The notes beneath the pieces were generated by a model that saw nothing but the letters and a program-made list of their open reading frames with translations, did no database searches and was not told the origin of the DNA. A stretch of 12,041 nucleotides of DNA, from NCBI GenBank assembly GCA_964413525.1, contig CAYPTI010000048.1:1-12041 (forward strand), given 5' to 3'. A program made the position numbers and the translations under genes. Below, in pieces: positions 1 to 6,110 of the stretch (the stretch's first letter is position 1; each line of letters opens with the position of its first letter). Source of the DNA: CAYPTI01 sp964413525 [NCBI: uncultured bacterium]. Its GTDB lineage: Bacteria; T1Sed10-126.

Positions 1-1
1 C

Positions 2-1351
2 CGGGACAAAGGTGAGATCCGGGTGCGGGGAGAAACGGTCGACATCCGGACCCCGGAGGAGGGGCTTGAGCTCGGGATCGGAATGGTTCACCAGCTGTTC
101 AAACAGGTCTACCGTCACACCATTGCCGAAAACATCGCCCTGGCGGTGGAACCGGATCTGATGTTTCCCGACAGCCGGGTTCGGGATCGGATTGAGGAGT
201 TGCTCGACACGTACGGGTGGGACCTCGACCCCGACGAGGACGTGTGGCGCCTGTCGGCCTCCGATCAGCAGAAGGTTGAGATCATTAAGGTTCTGTGTCA
301 GGGAGCCCGGATTCTCATCCTGGACGAACCGACCTCAGTTCTCACCCCGCAGGGAAAAAAAGAACTATTTACCAACCTACAGGCGATGCGGGACGATGGC
401 TATTCCATCGTGTTCATTACTCACAAGCTGGATGAGGTCAAACAGATCAGCGACCGGGTCACGGTCCTGCGGGGGGGCGAAAAGATCGACACGGTCGAGA
501 CGGACACCGTCACCAAACAGGAACTGGCCCGAAAGATGGTAGGTCGGGAAGTGCTCTTCGAGATCGAAAAGGAAGCTTCCGAACCGGGCGAAACCATTCT
601 GGAGGTGGAGGATCTTTCCGTTCGGGGGGATCGAGGGGAACAGGCAGTCGACGACGTTTCGTTCTCCGTCCATCGAGGGGAGATCATGGGGCTGGCCGGG
701 GTCGGCGGGAGCGGTCAGACTGAATTGATGGAAGCCATCACCGGACTCCGCCGGGCCGAATCCGGGCGGATTCGATTGCTCGGTGACGATCTGACCAACG
801 CCTCCCCTCGTCGTGCGATTGATACCGGCGTCGGCTACATCCCGGAGGAACGGGAGCGTCTCGCTCTCGTCCCGACGATGAACATCGAACAGAACCTGGT
901 GTTGAAAAATTACCGCGTTCCCCCGTACCGTAGCGGCCTGTTTTTGAATTGGGACGAGATCGGGCGAAACGCCCGGGACATGATCGACAAATACGAGATC
1001 AAGGCCCCGGGACCCAAAACCCCGATTGCCCAGCTGTCCGGGGGGAACCTGCAGAAAGTGTTGCTGGCCCGGGAAATAGAGGACGTTCCGGAACTGCTGA
1101 TCGCCGCCTATCCGACGCAGGGCCTGGACGTTGGAACCATCGAAAAAATTCGCGAACTGTTGCTTCACCAGCGCCGGGAGTGCGCGGTCCTGCTGATCTC
1201 CGAGGACCTTGACGAAATCATGATGATCTCCGATCGAATTTCGGTTATGTTTGACGGTCAATTGATGGGCACCGTGGAGGCCGATGAAGTTAGCAAAGAA
1301 GAAGTCGGCATGATGATGGTCGGTTCGACCCACCAGGAGGTTGCTTCCTGA
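2..1351 (+). CDS. ABC importer ATPase, double-domain, BMP/nucleoside type (5' partial)
   Basis: ATP-hydrolysing subunit of a COG1744-linked ABC importer (YufO/NupO-like, RbsA-like layout), acting at the inner face of the membrane with the two permeases that follow. The frame is open from base 2, so the true start lies upstream. About 450 codons are present against roughly 500-520 usual, and the first Walker A is missing. Seen in the first domain: a Q-loop region (GMVHQ), a signature LSASDQQKVEI near base 251, and Walker B LILDEPTS near base 314. Seen in the second domain: a degenerate Walker A GVGGSGQTEL near base 698 without the lysine, signature LSGGNLQK near base 1034, and a Walker B region AAYPTQGLDVG in which the catalytic glutamate is absent. 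A degenerate second site is normal for this family. The stop is 1 base before the next ATG. The substrate is not fixed by the sequence; nucleoside or purine is the family-based guess. Confidence 0.93.
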   Translation, partial: RDKGEIRVRGETVDIRTPEEGLELGIGMVHQLFKQVYRHTIAENIALAVEPDLMFPDSRVRDRIEELLDTYGWDLDPDEDVWRLSASDQQKVEIIKVLCQGARILILDEPTSVLTPQGKKELFTNLQAMRDDGYSIVFITHKLDEVKQISDRVTVLRGGEKIDTVETDTVTKQELARKMVGREVLFEIEKEASEPGETILEVEDLSVRGDRGEQAVDDVSFSVHRGEIMGLAGVGGSGQTELMEAITGLRRAESGRIRLLGDDLTNASPRRAIDTGVGYIPEERERLALVPTMNIEQNLVLKNYRVPPYRSGLFLNWDEIGRNARDMIDKYEIKAPGPKTPIAQLSGGNLQKVLLAREIEDVPELLIAAYPTQGLDVGTIEKIRELLLHQRRECAVLLISEDLDEIMMISDRISVMFDGQLMGTVEADEVSKEEVGMMMVGSTHQEVAS

Positions 1352-1352
1352 G

Positions 1353-2432
1353 ATGGGATTCAAACTGGAGAAACGGTCGGGCATCCCCGTTCTTGTAACG
1401 TTCGTGGTGCCCCTTGTCGCCATCCTGGTAACTTTTGTGGTTGCGGGCGTGTTATTCTGGTTCCTCGGCTTCAACCCGCTCACGGTCTACGAACAATTGA
1501 TTCTTGGTGCTCTCGGCTCCAGTTCCGCCTTTTATCAGACCGTGGTAAAAACCATTCCCCTTCTGCTGGTGTCGGTGGGGCTGGCCGTGGCCTTCAAGGC
1601 CCGAGTCTGGAACATCGGCGCACCCGGCCAGATGGTCGCCGGTTCGGTCGCGGCCACCTGGCTGGGTCTGTTTTTGTTTCCCGACCTTTCTTCCACCTAC
1701 TTGATTCCGTTGATGTTTCTGGGGGGATTCCTCGCGGGAGCGGCGCTGGCGGCAATCTGTTCCGTGCTTAATTACTGGATCAACTTCGACGTCGTTATCA
1801 GCACCCTCCTGCTCAATTACATTGCCCTGCGGTTTATGGGGTATTTACTGTACGGGCCCTGGCAGGCCGGCACGATGGGGTTTCCGTACACACGATCGTT
1901 TCCCGATAACGCCACTCTTCCCACGATCGCGGGAACCAACATTCACTATCCGACCCTGCTGCTGGGGATACTCGCCGTGATCGTGCTTTACATCGGGATG
2001 CGCTACACCGGATTGGGGTTTGAAATTCAGGTGTTCGGGCAAAATCGACCGGCCGTAGAGTACGCCGGGATGAACGAGCTGAAGATATCCGTCCTGGTCA
2101 TGGTCATCAGCGGGGGACTGGCCGGGCTGGCGGGAGTCGGGGAGGTGGCCGGGTTTCACCATCAACTCCGGGAGGGGATTACCGGGGCCGGTGGCGTGTA
2201 CGCGGCCAGCTACGGATACGTGGCGATATTCGTGGCCTGGCTCGGTCGCAACGACGTACTGGGGGCGGCCATCGCCTCCTTCTTCGTCGCCGTGGTCCTG
2301 GTCGGGGGTCAGGGACTGCAGTTGATCGGGATACCGTACGCCGCGGTGTCCGTGCTGATGGGGTTGATGCTGATGTTCTTGATGGCGGGCGATCTGTTTC
2401 TAAACTACCGGATTCGGTGGGGTTCCCAATGA
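1353..2432 (+). CDS. ABC importer permease 1, BMP/nucleoside type
   Basis: Integral membrane subunit of the importer (BPD_transp_2 family, YufP/NupP-like), 359 residues. It is hydrophobic throughout, with about nine to ten membrane segments. The segment FKARVWNIGAPGQ around residues 83-95 matches the conserved FxxxxWNIGxxGQ region of permease 1 in this class. The ATG at 1353 is chosen because MGFKLEKRSGIPV gives a short positively charged cytoplasmic tail before the first helix. AGGAGG lies at 1335-1340, a rather long 12-base gap. A TTG at 1341 in the same frame abuts that AGGAGG and is less likely. The gene follows the ATPase by one base, and its TGA overlaps the next ATG (ATGA), so the three subunits should be made together. 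Confidence 0.93.
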   Translation: MGFKLEKRSGIPVLVTFVVPLVAILVTFVVAGVLFWFLGFNPLTVYEQLILGALGSSSAFYQTVVKTIPLLLVSVGLAVAFKARVWNIGAPGQMVAGSVAATWLGLFLFPDLSSTYLIPLMFLGGFLAGAALAAICSVLNYWINFDVVISTLLLNYIALRFMGYLLYGPWQAGTMGFPYTRSFPDNATLPTIAGTNIHYPTLLLGILAVIVLYIGMRYTGLGFEIQVFGQNRPAVEYAGMNELKISVLVMVISGGLAGLAGVGEVAGFHHQLREGITGAGGVYAASYGYVAIFVAWLGRNDVLGAAIASFFVAVVLVGGQGLQLIGIPYAAVSVLMGLMLMFLMAGDLFLNYRIRWGSQ

Positions 2433-3421
2433 ACCAGCAGGGATTGTCTTCTCGAGTCAAATGGATTCTGGGTCTGGGTCTGGGCGTCCTGGCCATTATT
2501 CTGGTGGGGGCCTGGGTGAACGAGCCGGTGTTCTTCCATCAGGCGACCGTGCTTGCCATTCCGTTTCTTCTCGGCACCCTGGGGGAGATTTTCGCCGAGC
2601 GCTCCGGGGTTCTCAACCTGGGTATCGAGGGAATTCTCTCCACCGGTGCGGTCCTCGGTGTCATTGCGACCATGGCGACCGGAACCCCCTGGGCCGGGGT
2701 GGCCCTGGCTATGATTGGTGGGGCGCTGATGGCACTGCTGTTCGCCGTTATCGTTATCAACTTTCAGGGGATGCAGGTGCCCGCCGGACTGGGGCTGTTC
2801 ATGTTCGGGCTTGGATTCAGCGGTTTGATCGGTGCGGATTACGTGGGGCTCAAGGTTGAAGCCACCTTTACAAATATTCTCATCCCGGGCCTGGTAACCA
2901 TTCCGGGGATCGGGCCGCTCCTGTTTTCTCACGATCTGCTGGCTTACATCTCCTTGCTCCTGGTTCCGATTTTGTGGTTTGTGCTGTACAAAACTTCCAT
3001 CGGATTGAAACTGCGCTCGGTCGGGGAAAACCCCGGTGCGGCCGACGCCTCCGGGGTGAACGTCTACCTCACCCGTTACCTGGCGACCTGCTTCGGGGGG
3101 GCTCTTGCCGGCCTGGCCGGAGCCTATCTGACCTTGGCCGTGACCCCGAGCTGGACCGAGGGGATGAGCGGTGGAAAAGGGTGGATCGTGATTGCCCTCA
3201 CGATTTTTGCCCTCTGGGATCCGTTCAAAGCCCTGGTCGGCTCCTGGCTGTTTGGGGGCCTGTTTGCCCTCCAGTTCATGATCCAGGGACACGGAATTCC
3301 GGTGCGGCTAATCAACATCATCCCGTACCTGGCTACCCTGGTGGTCCTGGGGTTTGTTCTGGTGTTTTCCGAACAGCTCGGAGCGCCGTCCGCCCTGTTG
3401 AAATCATACGAGCGTGAGTGA
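2429..3421 (+). CDS. ABC importer permease 2, BMP/nucleoside type
   Basis: Second integral membrane subunit (BPD_transp_2 family, YufQ/NupQ-like), 330 residues, pairing with the preceding permease to form the translocation path. The segment containing GEIFAERSGVLNLGIEG around residues 53-69 is the hallmark of permease 2 in BMP-type importers. It is followed by about eight hydrophobic helices. The ATG at 2429 overlaps the upstream TGA in an ATGA, with a purine-rich GGTGGGG just before it. An in-frame GTG at 2417 would add four residues and is less attractive. After the stop there are 112 non-coding bases before the binding-protein gene, unlike the tight packing upstream. The family assignment is secure; the ligand is not. 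Confidence 0.93.
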   Translation: MNQQGLSSRVKWILGLGLGVLAIILVGAWVNEPVFFHQATVLAIPFLLGTLGEIFAERSGVLNLGIEGILSTGAVLGVIATMATGTPWAGVALAMIGGALMALLFAVIVINFQGMQVPAGLGLFMFGLGFSGLIGADYVGLKVEATFTNILIPGLVTIPGIGPLLFSHDLLAYISLLLVPILWFVLYKTSIGLKLRSVGENPGAADASGVNVYLTRYLATCFGGALAGLAGAYLTLAVTPSWTEGMSGGKGWIVIALTIFALWDPFKALVGSWLFGGLFALQFMIQGHGIPVRLINIIPYLATLVVLGFVLVFSEQLGAPSALLKSYERE

Positions 3422-3533
3422 ATTGCCTTGTAATTTACGGCGGCAGACACATAATAGTAGGTACCGAATTTGTTGGTAATTTCACGTTGAACGGTCGAAT
3501 TGGACTTAATCTTTTAGGGAAAGGATGAGAGTT
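3422..3533 (+). promoter_or_regulatory. gap with possible promoter and dyad before the binding-protein gene
   Basis: This AT-richer gap separates permease 2 from the binding-protein gene. TTGTAA (3428-3433) and CATAAT (3450-3455), 16 bases apart, resemble a sigma-70-type promoter (4/6 and 5/6 matches). An imperfect dyad with arms TACC and GGTA spans 3462-3478 and could be an operator or a processing site. A purine-rich ribosome binding site, AGGGAAAGGA, lies at 3516-3525. A separate promoter would let the binding protein be made in excess of the membrane subunits, which is common for ABC importers. This is pattern matching only. Confidence 0.3.
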
Positions 3534-4760
3534 ATGAGTGATTGGTTGTTTCAATCTCGCCTCACCGGCGTGGCGTTTGCGGTTCTTGCCATGGCCCTGG
3601 TTCTGACCGCCGGCGCGGTCGAGCCCGCCCAGGCCCAGCAGGACGAGATTCGGGCCGGGTTTATTTACGTCTCTCCGACAGGGGACTTCGGCTACAGTCA
3701 CGCCCACGACCGCGGCCGAGAAATCGTCGCCGAAAAGTACGATTGGCTCTCGACGATCACCGCGGAAAGTGTCGCTCCGGCCGACGTCGGCAGCACCATC
3801 GACGCCATGGTCAACGACGGAGCTGATGTAATTTTCGCCACCAGTTTCGGTCATATGCAACCCACCGCGCAGAAGGCCGCTCAGTACGATGACGTCATTT
3901 TCTACCACGCGTCCGGTAGCCCCCTTGCCTATCAGCAGATCACCGGCAATGAATTCGATCTGGACAACATGGGGTTCTACTTCGCTGACTTCTACCAGAT
4001 CTACTACATGAACGGTCTGGCCGCCGGCGCGATGAGCATCGTCCAGGACAACGACCGGATTGGGTACGTAGCGGCCCACACCACCTCCGAGGTCAACCGC
4101 CACATGAACGCATTTTACCAGGGCGCCAAGGAGGTTAACCCGGACATTCGGATGCGCGTTGTCGAGACGGGTGCCTGGTACGATCCCAGCGCCAGCCAGT
4201 CGGCGGCGAATACCCTGATCGACTGGGGTGCTTCGTCCATTGCCTGGACGGTTGACTCCCCGGCCGCCATTCAGGCCGCTCAGTCCCATTATGAGGAGAC
4301 CGGCGAACGGGTCTACTCGTTCAGTCACTACACGCCGATGAAGGATCAGGGCCCTGACGTGGTCCTCAGCGGTCAGCTTGTCCACTGGGAGGCTCTTTAC
4401 GACGACCTCCTGTCCAAGGCTCTGGCCGGGACGGTCGAACCCTACCAGCACTGGTGCCTGATTCACGAAGGCTGTGTTGAGATGGGAACGACCTGGGACG
4501 AGCCCATTAACCCCGAGTTCATCGACGAACTTGAGAGCGTCACGGTGGAGGACGACGTGCTCGGAGAAGTGAACGTCTACGACCTGATTATGCACCGGCA
4601 GCAACAGTTCGAGCAGCTTCGGGTGACGTTCCATCCCTTCACCGGACCGATTCGCGACCACGAAGGCAACCTCCGTCTTGAGGAGGGCGAAGTCATCGGT
4701 CAAGATGAACTTCGATTCGGGTTTGACTGGTGGATCGAAGGTGTGATGCCTCCGGAGTAA
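3534..4760 (+). CDS. BMP family (PnrA-like) ABC solute-binding protein
   Basis: Periplasmic ligand-binding component of the importer, COG1744 / Bmp family, 408 residues. The N-terminus has a hydrophobic signal and an A-Q-A cleavage site at residues 32-34, giving a mature start QQDEIRAGF. There is no lipobox, which points to a soluble periplasmic protein in a two-membrane cell. The mature protein opens with FIYVSPTGDFGYSHAHDRG, typical of the fold's first strand and ligand-contact loop. Only two cysteines are present, C308 and C314, close enough for a disulfide. The protein is somewhat longer than PnrA-type proteins, with an acidic C-terminal part. ATG 3534 is preferred over the in-frame ATG 3525 because AAGGA sits 8 bases before it. 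Family members bind purine nucleosides or related compounds; the exact ligand here is unknown. It is the last gene of the unit, before a strong terminator. Confidence 0.93.
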   Translation: MSDWLFQSRLTGVAFAVLAMALVLTAGAVEPAQAQQDEIRAGFIYVSPTGDFGYSHAHDRGREIVAEKYDWLSTITAESVAPADVGSTIDAMVNDGADVIFATSFGHMQPTAQKAAQYDDVIFYHASGSPLAYQQITGNEFDLDNMGFYFADFYQIYYMNGLAAGAMSIVQDNDRIGYVAAHTTSEVNRHMNAFYQGAKEVNPDIRMRVVETGAWYDPSASQSAANTLIDWGASSIAWTVDSPAAIQAAQSHYEETGERVYSFSHYTPMKDQGPDVVLSGQLVHWEALYDDLLSKALAGTVEPYQHWCLIHEGCVEMGTTWDEPINPEFIDELESVTVEDDVLGEVNVYDLIMHRQQQFEQLRVTFHPFTGPIRDHEGNLRLEEGEVIGQDELRFGFDWWIEGVMPPE

Positions 4761-4791
4761 GCCGCGAGTCGTTCGTTTTTACCGCTGATTC

Positions 4792-4830
4792 GGTCCGGGA
4801 GCCACTATCGGCTCCCGGACCTTTTTTTAT
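4792..4830 (+). terminator. Rho-independent terminator of the importer operon
   Basis: A perfect 12-bp stem pairs GGTCCGGGAGCC (4792-4803) with GGCTCCCGGACC (4810-4821) around a 6-base loop ACTATC. Seven T residues follow at 4822-4828. It lies 31 bases after the binding-protein stop, as expected for the end of that transcript. Confidence 0.93.
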
Positions 4831-5275
4831 TGGGGGTTTCGTTATTTCCAGGGTTGGTCGTTTTCTACCCGATTCACGGTTTCTTTCCGCTCGTTTTTCC
4901 TTCCTCTCCCCAACCCGTCGATTCTTCAAATTAACGTTTTTTCGTTTGCTTGCCCTTTTCCTCCTGTTGTAGTCCCTCTTTATTTTAATTTTATCCCCGG
5001 TTTCTCACCTTGATTGGAGGATTACCCGGTTGCCCGGGTGTTGGCCTGTCGGAACCGACTCAATGTCCTGAGACCGTCGCCGTCGGTTGATCGGACCCCC
5101 GCACGGGATACGAAATTTCGATCGCATCCCGACCTGATCCGGGTCATAGGTAATCTGTCCGGATTCGGGATCCTTCCCTTCAATTCATCAATCAACCAGC
5201 ACACCGAACATCCGTAAAGATTCTCTTCCTGTTGGTAGGGGTGAGGTTTCCTCTGGCCTCCGGGAGGCTCGAACG
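4831..5275. other. non-coding intergenic region with a polypyrimidine tract
   Basis: I see no convincing gene here. From about 4822 to 5010 the + strand is strongly enriched in T and C, with many runs such as TTTTTCCTTCCTCTCCCC, and GC drops below that of the genes. A short hairpin, ACCCGG-TTGC-CCGGGT, lies at 5024-5039, and another, GCCTC-CGG-GAGGC, at 5256-5268. I found no clean promoter, no FNR-type TTGAT-N4-ATCAA site and no tRNA. The region presumably holds the upstream control sequence of the nos cluster, but no element can be assigned. Confidence 0.5.
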
Positions 5276-5515
5276 ATGAGCGTGCGGGACCCCGAGAACG
5301 AATTCGTCGACGGGAGTCGGATTGTCCGCATGGGGGTCGCTCCCGAGGCCGACGCTGGGCGCCTGAAACTACGTGGTCAATGTGTTTTTGATCCTACTAC
5401 CGATTGTTCGTTGCCGAGGGACGAAATGAGACCGGGATCGAACCAACGGCCCGAACACATGATCCACGTCATAAGGGGGATTGGGGAACGAAAATACACT
5501 TTCTTTACCAGTTAA
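5276..5515 (+). CDS. doubtful 79-residue ORF before the nos cluster
   Basis: The ORF begins at ATG 5276, with GGGAGG at 5262-5267 ending 8 bases before it, which is a good ribosome binding site. It ends with TAA 37 bases before the blue-copper gene. The product would be small, soluble and charged, with two cysteines, no signal peptide and no recognisable domain. The first thirty codons use G/C third positions like the neighbours. The rest contains AGG, AGA, ATA and CTA codons that the confirmed genes mostly avoid. The GGGAGG also lies inside a small hairpin (5256-5268). It may be a leader ORF, an unrelated small gene or chance. Confidence 0.18.
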   Translation: MSVRDPENEFVDGSRIVRMGVAPEADAGRLKLRGQCVFDPTTDCSLPRDEMRPGSNQRPEHMIHVIRGIGERKYTFFTS

Positions 5516-5552
5516 CGGGGAATGAATCTTGTTCCAGTGAGGATGATTGTTC

Positions 5553-6050
5553 ATGTCGTTCGTTCGGCCCGCGGGAATTTTGCTGGTCATGCTGATGCTC
5601 ACGATGGGCCTGGTGGCCTGCGGCGGGGAAGGGAACACCGAACCATCCGTAGAGCAGTCCGAGCCCGTAGAGCAGACCGAGGAGCAATCCGAGGAACCCG
5701 AAGTGCGTGAAGTCCACACCGTCGAAATGGTAGCGGACGGCCAGGGGTTCCGGTACAAACCGGAGGAATTGACCATCCGGCACGGGGACAAGGTCGTGTG
5801 GGAAATGGTGAGCGGAGCTCCCCATAACGTGAGCTTTCAGAAACCGTTCGAGACGGACATCCCCGACGGAGCCAAAGAGGTCCTGCAGGAAAAGGGAGTC
5901 TTTCACGGTTCGGAGTTGAACATCCCGGGGCAGACCTACTCCATTCACTTTACCGACGACTACCCGACGGGACGGTACGAGTACATCTGCACGCCCCATT
6001 CCACCAGCGACATGATCGGATACCTCACGATCGAACCGCGCGAGGAATGA
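5553..6050 (+). CDS. plastocyanin-like blue-copper lipoprotein, probable electron donor to NosZ
   Basis: Small type-1 copper electron carrier, 165 residues. A hydrophobic signal ends in a textbook lipobox, L-V-A-C with lipidated Cys23 (codon at 5619). An acidic, Glu/Gln/Ser-rich linker of about 30 residues follows, then a cupredoxin domain from about residue 55. All four type-1 ligands are visible: His91 in APHNVSF, then Cys146, His149 and Met154 in C-T-P-H-x4-M, the same spacing as plastocyanin. ATG 5553 is chosen because GTGAGGA ends 9 bases before it; an in-frame TTG at 5547 is closer and weaker. The gene lies 57 bases upstream of nosZ on the same strand. The role as donor to the CuA site of NosZ is inferred from position and from the use of cupredoxins as NosZ donors elsewhere. 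The fold is secure; the partner is not proven. Confidence 0.88.
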   Translation: MSFVRPAGILLVMLMLTMGLVACGGEGNTEPSVEQSEPVEQTEEQSEEPEVREVHTVEMVADGQGFRYKPEELTIRHGDKVVWEMVSGAPHNVSFQKPFETDIPDGAKEVLQEKGVFHGSELNIPGQTYSIHFTDDYPTGRYEYICTPHSTSDMIGYLTIEPREE

Positions 6051-6110
6051 GACCAGCAATGAACGAAGAAGCCTGGACTACCCCCTATCCAATTTGGGAG
6101 TGATGTTGTG

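Noticed and set aside
377-1483. Long - strand open frames opposite the importer ATPase (and similar ones opposite nearly every gene).
   Set aside because: They are shadows caused by high GC in the third codon position. Their translations lack any domain, while the + strand frames show clear family motifs.
5377-5391. An FNR/Dnr-like site before the nos cluster (TCAA-N7-TTGA, with a TTGAT half site).
   Set aside because: The spacing and order do not match TTGAT-N4-ATCAA, and a second candidate near 5178 (TTCAA/ATCAA) has a three-base spacer and a mismatch.
5420-5470. A tRNA on the - strand, suggested by GGTTCGATCC, which resembles a T-arm loop.
   Set aside because: The T stem has only two Watson-Crick pairs, no anticodon stem forms at the expected distance, no matching acceptor strand is present, and no CCA or sensible discriminator follows.
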